DNA of 64,000 bases from Pseudoalteromonas peptidolytica (GTDB lineage Bacteria; Pseudomonadota; Gammaproteobacteria; Enterobacterales; Alteromonadaceae). The notes below the pieces were generated by a model. That model was not told the origin of the DNA and made no database searches. It was given only the letters and a program-made list of their open reading frames with translations. Positions 15,510-25,300 of the stretch are shown here, one piece after another; the first letter of the stretch is position 1, and each line of letters starts with the position of its first letter. The stretch spans positions 1 to 64,000 of the forward strand of contig NZ_WEHZ01000030.1 in the NCBI RefSeq assembly GCF_012641745.1, in the 5' to 3' direction. The position numbers and the translations under genes were made by a program.

Positions 15510-16287
15510 ATTTAAATAACTGATAGGCGGACATCTCAGGAATAGCGTTTGCAACAATGGCTTCGTGATGGGCTATCTGCTCAAACTCACCACATAAGCT
15601 GTCGGCTTTTTGCTCGATGGCTTGTGCTTGTTGTGTCACTTTGGTCTCTATTTGTGTCGCAAAGTCTTCCATACGTTGCTCAAAAGCACTCATATCACCA
15701 TTTGAATTTGACATTTCAGTGCCAATCGTCACAAGTAAGCTGCCGATTGATTGCATCATCGCTCCTTTGATAACGGTTTCTACTTTTTCATTAAATTGCT
15801 CATCAAAGTTACTACCAAAGTCATCGAAGGTTTGTTTGCCCATGACGAATGCACCTTGCTGGTAAAATGTACCGTGTACTTGAGTTTCAAAATCGTTTAT
15901 CACTGCATGAATATCATCGAGATTGGTTAGGTTGAATGTTGTGGCAACCTCGTTGAGCGCAACTCCTGCTAGTTTGATGCCCTCAAAGGCGATATTGGCG
16001 ACTTGGGGCAGCCGACCTCTTAATTGTTCACTATATTGCGTTAGCATTGCTTGTTGTTGTTGATTGAGGGGGATGGTGTCGCCATTGAGCGTAAGGGTTC
16101 CTTGACTGGTGATCTCTGCTGTTGCATGGCTTGCTGTGGTGATAACTAAATTATCCGGTGTGATACGAACGTCATTTTGAAACTCGACTTCACAATTTTC
16201 ATCGTTAAAGGTAACGGTATGCTGTTCATGCGCTGCAACCGTGGTGCTCATCATTGTTGCGGCGGTTAGTAAGATAATTTTATTCAT
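15502..16287 (-). CDS. DUF2884 (YggN-like) exported protein
   Basis: A 261-residue protein with a signal peptide (NKIILLTAATMMSTTVAAHE). The body fits the DUF2884/YggN family: a CEVEFQNDVRITPDNL segment, a GDTIPLNQQQQAML segment, and a long helical C-terminal part. The role is not known; it is expected in the periplasm. The ATG at 16287 is preferred over an upstream TTG because AAGGA lies 6 bases before it. The C-terminal part carries Glu/Gln-rich heptads that could form a coiled coil. Confidence 0.85.
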   Translation of the reverse strand: MNKIILLTAATMMSTTVAAHEQHTVTFNDENCEVEFQNDVRITPDNLVITTASHATAEITSQGTLTLNGDTIPLNQQQQAMLTQYSEQLRGRLPQVANIAFEGIKLAGVALNEVATTFNLTNLDDIHAVINDFETQVHGTFYQQGAFVMGKQTFDDFGSNFDEQFNEKVETVIKGAMMQSIGSLLVTIGTEMSNSNGDMSAFEQRMEDFATQIETKVTQQAQAIEQKADSLCGEFEQIAHHEAIVANAIPEMSAYQLFKFK

Positions 16288-16574
16288 AGTCAATCCTTAT
16301 TGGCTCAGTGACAAATATGACATTACAAAAAAGGTGCCAATTAATAAGTTTAATATAATCAGAATGTTGTGGTTTTTAGGTGTGGAGTGAAGTGTTTAAA
16401 AAATAATGGAATTGACTAAAATTTAGCTATTCTTATCACTTTCTACAATCCGATAAAAATTTTTTATTGTGAAGACAAAAAAGTCTCACTTTTAAGAATG
16501 CAAATTTAACGCTAAATAGTGATCTTGAGAGACGGTTCTCATTTTATTAATGACTATATTATTTGGAGTAAGTT

Positions 16575-16760
16575 GTGGGTAAGACATTCTCTTACGATGC
16601 GCTTGATGATGATTTTGCTGATGATGAATTTGAAAAGTTGGGTCGTAACCAACATGATAAGCAAAAACGTAAAGTCAAAAGAAAGCTAGACGACTACTTA
16701 GAGCAAAAACGCCTACGTAGAAATCTAGGCTACGATGATTTCGACTATATTGACGATTGA
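16575..16760 (+). CDS. Small protein with acidic ends and basic centre
   Basis: A 61-residue protein with a GTG start behind TTGGAG. The N-terminus is acidic (DALDDDFADDEFEKL), the middle strongly basic (KQKRKVKRKLDDYLEQKRLRR) and the end acidic again. The KLDDYLEQKRLRRNL segment resembles small PA3496-family proteins, a tentative match. No membrane segment or signal. The 281-bp upstream region (16294-16574) is AT-rich and carries nothing else I can name. Confidence 0.65.
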   Translation: MGKTFSYDALDDDFADDEFEKLGRNQHDKQKRKVKRKLDDYLEQKRLRRNLGYDDFDYIDD

Positions 16761-16886
16761 TATTGTACGTCTATCACGAATAAAGTTGTGAATACTATTA
16801 TCGCTAGGTAATAGGGTGGTTGGATGACGTAAGGCCAGAGGTATAAAGGCCTGAAACGGATTACACACCAGCTCACAGACCTCATA

Positions 16887-16912
16887 AGCAGCCGCATGCG
16901 CGGCTGTTTTGT
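16887..16912 (+). terminator. Intrinsic terminator
   Basis: CAGCCGC-ATGC-GCGGCTG followed by TTTTGTTT on the plus strand. It lies 130 bases after the small gene at 16575-16760 and abuts the stop of the convergent cytochrome gene. It ends either the small gene's transcript or an RNA encoded in the 150-bp gap. Confidence 0.7.
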
Positions 16913-17359
16913 TTAGTCTTTGAATGACTGGTGGCAGTCTTTGCAGCCCTTCGCCCAGTCTTTAAATGCTGAAGCGATGATCTTCTTATCACCTGATTCT
17001 GCAGCTACCGCTAGTGCTTGTGCGTATTCGGCAAACTTTTTGGCTTTGCCATCAAACTCAGCGCGGTCTGACCAAATGGCCGGTAGTGCGTCAGTGCTTC
17101 CCTTATCTGAACCTTCGATAAAAGCTTCCCATGGCATTTTTGATAATTGTGCAGCATTTTGTGCGCGTTGCTTAAATGCTTCGGCATCGAAAGGTACTTT
17201 GCCCTTTAACATGTCCCCCATGTTACCGATTTGGAAGCGGATCAGCTGGAAAGATGCTTGACGGTATTGAATGGCATCTTCCGCAGATTCAAACATGGTG
17301 TTCGCCTGTGCGGTTGCCGCAAGGCAGCTTAATAGTGTGACGGTAAGTAGTTTCTTCAT
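16913..17359 (-). CDS. Cytochrome c' type haem protein
   Basis: A 148-residue periplasmic protein with a signal peptide (KKLLTVTLLSCLAATAQA) and a C-terminal haem-binding CKDCH motif about ten residues from the end, the layout of class II cytochrome c (cytochrome c'). The four-helix length fits. It starts mature with NTMFESAEDAIQYRQASFQL, a typical helix A. Such proteins bind NO or act as small electron carriers. It is monocistronic; no partner dehydrogenase is adjacent. Confidence 0.9.
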   Translation of the reverse strand: MKKLLTVTLLSCLAATAQANTMFESAEDAIQYRQASFQLIRFQIGNMGDMLKGKVPFDAEAFKQRAQNAAQLSKMPWEAFIEGSDKGSTDALPAIWSDRAEFDGKAKKFAEYAQALAVAAESGDKKIIASAFKDWAKGCKDCHQSFKD

Positions 17360-17452
17360 AGTCGTAAACCCCTAATTATTTTCCCTATTGTCAGTGTAAC
17401 TTTTAAATACAAGCAAACAATTGCGATGAATGTCATCGATAATTTACCGATG

Positions 17453-17917
17453 TTAGCTCTCAATATCTTTGAATATCATACCTCGACGCATGCTACGGGT
17501 AGCAAGAAAAATTTCTGCTAGCAAGGAAACAAATGCACCAATCAGTAAAACCATTGCAGCGATAAAGCAAGCTGACAGCGTAATGCCAAGTGGCATACTG
17601 TACAAGTGTGACATGAACAGGAGCATAACCACGGCACAAACTAAAAGTGCACTAAGGACGCTCATACTAAATGCGATATGAATAAAGCGAGAGCGCTTTA
17701 ATAAAGCTCGCATTTCACGACAAAAGTGCATTTTTAGCTCTTCGTCTTGTGTGCTATTGATTTTTCTATCTAGCAAGCGCGCTCTGTCAGTAATTCTCGC
17801 TAACCGATTTGACAGTACCCCTAAGGTCGCTGCAATCCCTGTTATTAAAAACACCGGTGCCACAGCGGTTTGAATCACTTTTGCCATGGTAAGAATGCTA
17901 ACAACATCAGGCGTCAT
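17453..17917 (-). CDS. DUF2721 membrane protein
   Basis: A 154-residue inner-membrane protein. The N-terminal TAVAPVFLITGIAATLGV, then LSNRLARITDRAR, is the DUF2721 signature, followed by a charged helix and two more hydrophobic segments (about residues 77-102 and 108-135). Function unknown. GAGGTAC precedes the ATG. The gene lies 12 bases downstream of the TlpA-like lipoprotein gene and is probably cotranscribed. Confidence 0.85.
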   Translation of the reverse strand: MTPDVVSILTMAKVIQTAVAPVFLITGIAATLGVLSNRLARITDRARLLDRKINSTQDEELKMHFCREMRALLKRSRFIHIAFSMSVLSALLVCAVVMLLFMSHLYSMPLGITLSACFIAAMVLLIGAFVSLLAEIFLATRSMRRGMIFKDIES

Positions 17918-17929
17918 GGTAGTACCTCA

Positions 17930-18436
17930 TTAATTCCAGCGTAGTTTTGATAATGTGTTTGGCTGCTCGCCAATAAGTGTCTGTAATACGTTATTTTGCT
18001 CATCGAGTAATATTAACCTAGGTATCCCTTTATTTGCATAGCTGTTGTAAATCGTACGGTTAGGATCAGCGACAAAGTGGATAGGTAGTGCTTGGGTATC
18101 ATTGAACTGTTTCAGTGTAGTCTGATTTTGCTCGCGGCCAATGGCAATAATCGTTAAATTTGACATGTTGAGTAATGAAGACGCTTGTAACTCGTTCAAT
18201 AGCCGCTGAGAGTCAGAACACCAAGTTGCAAATAATATCACCAGTTTTTTGTGCTCAGCTTCAAATGTGACTTTGTTATCGTTAATATCGGTTAGGTTTA
18301 GATGTTTAAAGCGCTCGCCCACTTGAATATAGGTTTGATACCCAGATGCAATTGGTACTTCATGAGACGTGCTGCATCCGTTTAGCCCGGTTGTGAGCAA
18401 AGTAGCAAGCAGCAAGGGTTTTATTATTGTTTTCAT
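17930..18436 (-). CDS. TlpA/thioredoxin-like lipoprotein with a single active-site Cys
   Basis: A 168-residue lipoprotein (lipobox LNGC, Cys21). The rest has the TlpA/ResA thioredoxin-like layout: a strand ending in KLVILFATWCSDSQRLLNEL, where the usual CxxC is WCSDS, then GIPRLILLDEQNNVL with the cis-proline before an Arg. Only one active-site cysteine remains, so a normal disulfide exchange is unlikely; it may act as a chaperone-like or peroxiredoxin-like protein. It heads an apparent operon with the DUF2721 gene. Confidence 0.75.
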   Translation of the reverse strand: MKTIIKPLLLATLLTTGLNGCSTSHEVPIASGYQTYIQVGERFKHLNLTDINDNKVTFEAEHKKLVILFATWCSDSQRLLNELQASSLLNMSNLTIIAIGREQNQTTLKQFNDTQALPIHFVADPNRTIYNSYANKGIPRLILLDEQNNVLQTLIGEQPNTLSKLRWN

Positions 18437-18556
18437 GCTTTGTCCTATGAGCGTGTGAGTATTTTTGAAGTATGACGTGTATTTAAGTATATTGCCCCAC
18501 TTGGATAATTTCTTAAAACCTAATTACTAACGCAGATTGGTATCACCTTCGTCACT

Positions 18557-18985
18557 ATGATTTATCTTTCGTTATTTGGACTTGCGTTTATTGCTGCTAC
18601 TTTACTTCCTGCCTCCTCTGAGCTAGCACTCAGCGGCTTGGTGACACAACAACAAGGTGAGTTGCTGTGGTTATGGGTTGCGGCAACAACTGGTAATTTG
18701 CTTGGGAGCTGTGTGAATTATTATTTAGGGTGGTTTATCGTCAAGTGGCGGGATAGGCGGTGGTTTCCAATTTCTCAAAAGCAGTATGATGCCGCATGTG
18801 CCCACTTTAACCGCTATGGTAAGTTTTCATTGTTATTTGCGTGGTTGCCTATTGTTGGCGATCCGTTGACCGTGGTGGCAGGTTCTTTAAGAACGTCATT
18901 TACTTGGTTCTTTTTATTAGTGGCGCTTGGAAAAGGAGTACGCTATGCGCTCGTGATATTCCTTGCCCTACAGGTGATGTCATAA
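18557..18985 (+). CDS. YqaA-type DedA-related membrane protein
   Basis: A 142-residue inner-membrane protein of the YqaA/DedA (SNARE-associated/VTT) superfamily. It begins LFGLAFIAATLLPASSELAL and carries GNLLGSCVNYYLGW and FNRYGKFSLLFAWLPIVGDP, which match the conserved glycine and re-entrant loop regions. Relatives affect lipid or undecaprenyl-phosphate distribution and membrane potential. The start at 18557 follows a TCACT stretch without a strong ribosome-binding site. The gene converges on folX with a 21-base gap. Confidence 0.85.
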   Translation: MIYLSLFGLAFIAATLLPASSELALSGLVTQQQGELLWLWVAATTGNLLGSCVNYYLGWFIVKWRDRRWFPISQKQYDAACAHFNRYGKFSLLFAWLPIVGDPLTVVAGSLRTSFTWFFLLVALGKGVRYALVIFLALQVMS

Positions 18986-19006
18986 GGCAAGGAAGGGCAA
19001 CGTTAT

Positions 19007-19375
19007 TTACCGCTTATTTCGGTGCCAATCGAGAGTCAAAGAAACCGAGTCTGCAAATCTGAGTGCATGAGGCTTATCCACAGTTACTTTTGCATAAGTA
19101 ACATCTTCGTGACGATGGCACTCAGACAGAATGTCGGCAACCAACTTTTCAAGTAACAAAAAATGCCCTTCTTCAACCACGGAGATAACCGCTTTAGTCA
19201 CGGTTTTATAGTTCAGCGCGTGGGTGACATTATCGTGGTCTAAGCATGCCGTATCCGCCGGATAGTGGATCTCAAGGTTGATAACGACATCTTGCTTTTT
19301 TTCTCGCTCTTCAGGGTTAAAGCCAATAAAAGTGCGAAGTCTTAGATTTGTTACTTTAATGATGGCATTGGACAT
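19007..19375 (-). CDS. folX: Dihydroneopterin triphosphate 2'-epimerase
   Basis: A 122-residue enzyme that epimerises dihydroneopterin triphosphate to the monapterin form. The sequence is close to E. coli FolX throughout: IIKVTNLRLRTFIGFNPEE, NLEIHYPADTACLD, ALNYKTVTKAVI, LLEKLVADIL and DKPHALRFADSVSLTL. These distinguish it from the related aldolase FolB. It is the last gene of a folM-folE-folX operon, 7 bases after folE. Confidence 0.95.
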   Translation of the reverse strand: MSNAIIKVTNLRLRTFIGFNPEEREKKQDVVINLEIHYPADTACLDHDNVTHALNYKTVTKAVISVVEEGHFLLLEKLVADILSECHRHEDVTYAKVTVDKPHALRFADSVSLTLDWHRNKR

Positions 19376-19382
19376 ACAGTAC

Positions 19383-19937
19383 TTATCCTTTCACTAACTG
19401 CAAAAACTCGTTACGTGTTTTAGGGTCGCTTCTAAAGTTACCAAGCATAACCGAGGTGCGCATGCTGGAGTTTTGCTTTTCTACGCCACGCATCATCATG
19501 CACATGTGTTTAGCTTCAACAATGACACCGACCCCTTTGGCGCCTGTTACTTCTTCTACAGCTTTGGCAATTTGGTGGGTAAGTTGCTCTTGGATTTGAA
19601 AGCGTCGTGCAAACATGTCAACAATACGTGCAAACTTTGATAATCCAAGTACTTTGCCATTTGGAATATAAGCAATATGACAACGCCCCACAAAAGGCAG
19701 AAGGTGGTGTTCACACATGGAGTACAGTTCAATATCTTGGATCAATACCATGTCATCTGCATCTGAGGTAAACACAGCATTGTTGGTGATTTCATCCAAT
19801 GTTTGTCGGTAACCTTGAGTCAGATACTCCATTGCCTTTGCTGCTCGTTTGGGGGTATCTAGTAATCCCTCTCGACCCGTGTCTTCGCCAACGGCTGCTA
19901 TGATTGATTTATAACTCTGTCGTAATTCGTCTTGCAT
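19383..19937 (-). CDS. folE: GTP cyclohydrolase I
   Basis: A 184-residue enzyme converting GTP to dihydroneopterin triphosphate. The zinc-ligand motif SMCEHHLLPFVGRCHIAYIP (about residues 73-92) and the segment KHMCMMMRGVEKQNSSM are diagnostic. GAGGTAG precedes the ATG. It lies between folM and folX. Because all three act on the same product line, this copy probably feeds tetrahydromonapterin rather than, or in addition to, folate. Confidence 0.97.
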   Translation of the reverse strand: MQDELRQSYKSIIAAVGEDTGREGLLDTPKRAAKAMEYLTQGYRQTLDEITNNAVFTSDADDMVLIQDIELYSMCEHHLLPFVGRCHIAYIPNGKVLGLSKFARIVDMFARRFQIQEQLTHQIAKAVEEVTGAKGVGVIVEAKHMCMMMRGVEKQNSSMRTSVMLGNFRSDPKTRNEFLQLVKG

Positions 19938-19943
19938 AATGCG

Positions 19944-20660
19944 CTACCTCAAATGACGACCGCCGTCGATTTGTATCGTACGACCCGTCATGTAATTACT
20001 ATTTAAGATCATTTCAACGCTGTTAATGACCTCTTTGCTCCCAGGCTCTATTCCCATGATAGACTTTTTCAATGTTTTAGCTTTGTATTGTTCACTATCA
20101 TCTTGATTAAAGATAATCAGTGAAGGTGCAATGCTATTAACTTTGACCTTAGATGCAAATTTGGCGGCAAATGATCGCGTTAGATTATCTAGTGCTGCTT
20201 TGCTTGCGGCATAAGCAATATGTTTTGGGCTACCTTTTTCTACTACGTAATCAGTAATGTGGATCACATCACCAATGGCATCGTCGTCAGCCAATAACTC
20301 GCCTAATGCTTGATTAATCAAATAGGGTACTTTTGCATGTATTCGCATCATGTTGTCAAACAGAGTTGCGTAGTCAGGGTTATTGGCTTCACAATCCCAA
20401 CTTGATGCGTTGTGAATAATGGCGCGTAGTGTGTTTGTGCGTGAGCGAATGTCCGTGGTCAGTTTGGTAATTGTATCTGGCTCATCAAAATCAGCATGAA
20501 TACAAGTGACGCCTTGTGTCTCTAACTCATCGATCACTTGGTGCCTGGTTCTATAGGTTAATATGACCGGCTGTTGGCGCGCGATAAAATGATGCACCAT
20601 AGCAAGTCCAATGCGCTGGGCGCCGCCAGTTATTAAGATAGGTGCAGCTGCTTGGCTCAT
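19944..20660 (-). CDS. folM: Dihydromonapterin reductase (short-chain dehydrogenase)
   Basis: A 238-residue NADPH-dependent reductase of the SDR family. The nucleotide-binding start ILITGGAQRIGLAMVHHFIA, then the HNASSWDCE segment, the catalytic YAASKAALDNLTRSFAAK, and the C-terminal TGRTIQIDGGRHLR closely follow E. coli FolM. It makes tetrahydromonapterin, a cofactor of phenylalanine hydroxylase in some bacteria. First gene of the folM-folE-folX block, 6 bases before folE. No phhA is present in the window. Confidence 0.95.
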   Translation of the reverse strand: MSQAAAPILITGGAQRIGLAMVHHFIARQQPVILTYRTRHQVIDELETQGVTCIHADFDEPDTITKLTTDIRSRTNTLRAIIHNASSWDCEANNPDYATLFDNMMRIHAKVPYLINQALGELLADDDAIGDVIHITDYVVEKGSPKHIAYAASKAALDNLTRSFAAKFASKVKVNSIAPSLIIFNQDDSEQYKAKTLKKSIMGIEPGSKEVINSVEMILNSNYMTGRTIQIDGGRHLR

Positions 20661-20735
20661 AAATCAGTCACCTTGAGAGGTTAAGTAAAGTAATGGCTGT
20701 GGTGCAATGCAAGCACTGCACCGTCAGAAATTGAG

Positions 20736-21572
20736 TTATAACTCGTCGTAAACCGTTGGGATAGGTTGGCGTTTGTGCTGTGTTCGCTGATAAATGGTAA
20801 TGAGCTTTTCACTCACTTCATCACTGATAGGTTTGCCCTCAAGGAAGTCATCTATATCGTCATAACTCAAGCCCAATGCCTCTTCATCAGCAAGACCTGG
20901 GCGATCACACTCAAGATCAGCCGTTGGCGTTTTGTTTACTAGGCCAGTTGGAGCGCCTAGGTATGCGGCTAACGAGCGAACTTGACGTTTCGATAGACCA
21001 AACAGCGGGGCGAGATCACATGCTCCGTCACCAAATTTAGTGTAAAAGCCGGTGATATTCTCTGCGCTATGGTCAGTACCAACAACTAGGCCACGAGTAA
21101 GGCCGGCAATTTCATATTGCGCAACCATGCGCTGGCGTGCTTTGACATTGCCTTTGATAAAATCGACGCTGGTTTGAGATGGTAGAGTGAGCGCACTTCC
21201 TGCCATTGCGCCCAACGCTTGCTCGTGCATAGCGTCGGCACCAGGTTTAATATTCACGGTTAAGCGCTGGCTCGGCTGAATAAAATCAAGTGCAAGTTGA
21301 GCTTCATCTTCATCTGCTTGGATACCATAAGGTAGGCGCATAGCGATAAATTGATAAGCACCCGTTTCATGCTCTGCGTTAAGTTCATTAATGGCTAACT
21401 GGCATAAGCGTCCGCAGGTTGAAGAGTCGACACCGCCACTGATCCCAAGTACGAGAGTGAAGCAGCCAGAGGCTTGTAACCGCGCTTTCAAAAAAGCGAT
21501 CCGTCGTTTAACTTCAAATTCTGGGTCAATAACAGGCTGAACTTTCATTTCAGCTATGATTGCTTCACGCAT
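20736..21572 (-). CDS. nadE: NAD+ synthetase (ammonia-dependent)
   Basis: A 278-residue enzyme amidating nicotinic acid adenine dinucleotide to NAD+. The PP-loop LGISGGVDSSTCGRLCQLAI (about residues 43-62) and AENITGFYTKFGDGACDLAP identify NadE. It lacks the glutaminase domain of the larger form, so ammonia is the nitrogen source. It stands 75 bases upstream of folM on the same strand and could be cotranscribed. The downstream region 20661-20735 carries no obvious terminator. Confidence 0.95.
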   Translation of the reverse strand: MREAIIAEMKVQPVIDPEFEVKRRIAFLKARLQASGCFTLVLGISGGVDSSTCGRLCQLAINELNAEHETGAYQFIAMRLPYGIQADEDEAQLALDFIQPSQRLTVNIKPGADAMHEQALGAMAGSALTLPSQTSVDFIKGNVKARQRMVAQYEIAGLTRGLVVGTDHSAENITGFYTKFGDGACDLAPLFGLSKRQVRSLAAYLGAPTGLVNKTPTADLECDRPGLADEEALGLSYDDIDDFLEGKPISDEVSEKLITIYQRTQHKRQPIPTVYDEL

Positions 21573-21633
21573 ACTGGTTCCTCAATACTTTCGGGGGCTA
21601 TAAGCTTATATTATGTTGTGATGAGCGTGTTTT

Positions 21634-22263
21634 TTAAAGTCCTAAATGCTGTTTGATTGTAGCCAGCTCTTGTTTTAGCTGCTCTATCTCAGCCATTAAG
21701 CTCTCAAGCTCTGTCTGGCTTTGTACTGCTGGCTCTGAATCGCTGGCGATGGCGCTGGTTTGTTCTGCTTGATCGCCGAATAAATGTTGGTACCTACTCT
21801 CTCGCTTACCGGGTTCTCTAGCAAGTTTCATAACGTGTTCGTTTTGCTGCATAGTGGCAAGTGTGGACTCAACCTCTTGGACCGATGAAAATTCGGCTAA
21901 GCGATTACTACGAGTTCTCAATTCGCCAGGTGTTTGCGCGCCTCGCAACAGTAACAAGCAAACAATGGCCTTTTGCTTAGCGTCTACCTTCAAGTGGCCA
22001 AAGTCACTGTTACAAAAGCGTTGGCTATACTTATCTACGCGACCAGATAATGCCTCGTCACAGGTGATCAGGCGTTTCTCTTGCAAGCGCTTAAGGGTGT
22101 CTAAAACTTGATGTTGAGAAAGTTCCATCACCGGATCACGGTTGGACTTTTGGTTACATGCGTTGGTAAGGCTGTTAAGAGACATGGGATATTGTTCAGG
22201 AGTTGTGACTTGCTTTTCAATCAAACTACCTAGTACACGTTGTTCATGAGCATCGAGTTGCAT
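21634..22263 (-). CDS. YceH family protein (DUF480)
   Basis: A 209-residue protein of the YceH/DUF480 family with two winged-helix domains. Family blocks are LDAHEQRVLGSLIEKQVTTP, EQYPMSLNSLTNACNQKSNR and CLLLLRGAQTPGELRTRS. The C-terminal ~40 residues form a likely coiled coil (LESLMAEIEQLKQELATIK). The ATG at 22263 is chosen over an upstream extension because AAGGAAAG precedes it and the family begins there. Function unproven. It lies just upstream of nadE with a 61-base gap. Confidence 0.9.
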   Translation of the reverse strand: MQLDAHEQRVLGSLIEKQVTTPEQYPMSLNSLTNACNQKSNRDPVMELSQHQVLDTLKRLQEKRLITCDEALSGRVDKYSQRFCNSDFGHLKVDAKQKAIVCLLLLRGAQTPGELRTRSNRLAEFSSVQEVESTLATMQQNEHVMKLAREPGKRESRYQHLFGDQAEQTSAIASDSEPAVQSQTELESLMAEIEQLKQELATIKQHLGL

Positions 22264-22350
22264 CGCTTTCCTTATTGTCATTGTGGTTGCTAGCATCGCC
22301 TTGGTAAGGATTAATATAACGCTAATCAATCAGGTAGCAAAGTAGGTGAG

Positions 22351-25300
22351 CTAATTTTGTTGTGTAATAGAAGAGTCAAATCGGCTGTCTTCTGGTGGCA
22401 GCATCTGCCATATTTTCGCTTTCAGGTCATCAAAATTAATTGGCTTACTGAGATAGTCATCCATGCCGGCATTTAGGCACTTTTCTCTATCACCTTGCAT
22501 CGCATTGGCGGTGAGTGCAACAATCACACAACCTTGATGTACTTTTCCAGCAACGCCTTGGCGTATTTGTTGGGCAGCTTGGTAACCATCCATAATAGGC
22601 ATTTGGCAGTCCATAAATATCAGGTCATAAGGTACTTTTATTGACTGTAGGTGGGTAAGTGCCAACTCGCCATTTTCTGCGCATACCACAGTGATACCTA
22701 GGCGTTCTAACATAGTGGTAGCAACAGTTTGATTGATTTTATTGTCTTCAACCAGTAATACGGTGCGACCGAGCAGCGGTGCTTCATCATTGGAGGTATG
22801 GTTACTACTGGACTGCGTCGGATGGGTAAATGTTGCATTGAATACACTGAGTGCGGCATGGGGAGTTATTGGATAGTAAACGCGCTCACAGTAACTAAAA
22901 AGATCGATGGCAAGATTATGTTGCTCCTCAACTGCAACCGCATGCACTACCTTGAGTTCGAGCAATGCTGTTTTTAGTGTTTGTTGTTGTGTGAGTGGTG
23001 CTGCACATAGCTGTTCGGCATCTAAAATGACGGCTAGATGTGATGGAGGGCTTTGAAGCTGAGTGAGCAGGGTCTCTATTTGATCAACGCGAAGACAAGT
23101 AATGTTCCATGGTTTAAGTAGCTTATTATAGTCTTCAGCTGCTTGAGTTAATACATACAAGGTCGCGTCGTCAGCATGTGTCTGTACAGGGATAGGTTGC
23201 GCTTGATTCAACAGTACATGACAAGAAAAAGTACTGCCAATACCTTCTTTACTGAATGCTTGCAAGTCGCCACCGAGTAATTGACTAAGTTGCTTTGCGA
23301 TGGTCAGTCCAAGTCCGGTACCACCATATTGGCGCGTTGTTGAAAGATCTGCTTGTGTAAATGAGTCAAACACCTTATTAAGCTTTTCTTTAGAGATGCC
23401 TATCCCAGTGTCTTCAACACTACACCACAAGTGTGTTTGCTCACCAATTTGTTCAGTGTGGCAGCTGAGCGTAACCGACCCATTATGAGTGAATTTGATG
23501 GCGTTACTGAGTAAGTTATTGAGTATCTGTTTAAGCCGGTTTGGATCAGTTTGCGCCTTTCTTACCTTCATTCCCGACAAGTCGATATGTAATTTGTTGT
23601 TATTGGCATCCGCCGTGCGCACAAAGCTGCACAGCATATTGCTTAGCATTTCTATTAAATCAAACTCAACCAGCTCAATTGTGAGTTTTCCCGCTTCGAT
23701 TTTGGAAAAGTCGAGAATATCATTAATGATTGTGAGGAGTGATTTTGCAGAGCTATGCGCCAGAGTAAGCTGGTGGTGCTGAGTTGCTGTTAGCTCTGAA
23801 TGCATGGCAAGTTCTATCATGCCCATTACCCCATTCAGTGGGGTGCGGATTTCGTGGCTCATACTAGCTAAAAACTCTGCTTTCATCTTTGCTGATTGTT
23901 CAGCAAGATCTTTATCTATAATGGCTTGGTTTCTTGCTCGTTGATGCGCCTTGTTGATAAATAAGCTACCGAGCATCGCGGCAATAGATTTGGTGAGCCG
24001 AATATCACTTTGCCCCCATGCTGGATTGTCAATTTCATACTCTGAACACAGCACACCTAAGGTATTATTTTTATGGCTTATGGGACAGCAAAGCATGGCT
24101 TTAATCTCAAATGGCTCAAGGTAAGTTGCAGATAATGCCAGTGTTGCTGGATGATTTTCAGCTTGTTGCGCGACGATCAGCTGTCCAGTTTCTATTTCAT
24201 TAAAAAAAGCAGGTGCAATGGCTTTTCGCCATGGTGGGAAGTGCACTAGATTATCTACCGTAGCATTAGAGAAGCACACGGGAATAAGAAGCGTTTTATC
24301 ATCATTAAACTGCCAGATACTGACTTTATTTGCCTCTACCCCTTTTTTACATGTTTCAGCGCATAGCGAAAAGGCCTTATTTAGCTGGTTATTCAGTAGT
24401 GCCTCGTGAGAACTTAAATAAGCCAGTAGTTCATTATTTTTAGCAAATTTGTCATGCTCCATTTCCATTAACTTGCGCTTGTTGATATTTTGGATTGAAC
24501 CAAAAATATGGGTCGTGCGTTTGCCTTTTCGTACTGAGCGCGCTTTTACTAAGACCCATAATTCGTCCGCATTCAGGGTGTGAATGATGAACTCCCCTTC
24601 AAACTCGGAGCCGGTTTTGATGATGCTATCAATACACTCTTGCAGACGTCTTCGATGCAATCCAGCTTTAAAAAACTCTGTGGTATTCATCCATGTTGGT
24701 TGAAAGTGCCTAGGCACACAGAAAATGCTTCGCGTTACATCTGACCAAATAATATCACGCGTACTCACATTGATTTCCCATGCGCCTACTTCAGCTAATA
24801 TGCCCATGTTAGTGAGTGCTGCACTGTTTCGTTGCAACTGGGTTAGTAATCGGGTGATAAAGACAAACGCAGCGATAAAAATGATAATAAGTGCGATGAT
24901 GGCGAGCCGAAAAGGCCATATTGAAGCGGCTTCTGGCTGCCAGCCTATCCTCGGGGCTGCATATAATTCCCACTGCCCTGATGGCACATTGACGCTAAAA
25001 GCGATAGGCGACAAAGAATGAATATTGCTGCTGCCGTAAAAATACTCGCCTTCTTGGCCTTTATCATCAACGCCTTGAATCGCAACAAGGTATCGGCTTT
25101 CCAGTGCCATTAAGTTGGTTTGTTGATATAAACTCTCCATATCCAGCACGACGGATAACAATCCCCAAAACTGTGTTTTATCCTTGAACACAGGGATTCT
25201 AGCAATGAGCCCAGTCCCACCTTGTAATAGCTCTATAGGTCCAGCCATTACTATTTCGCGACTTTCTTTTGCGAGTAAAGCGCCATATTTTTGTGTTGGA

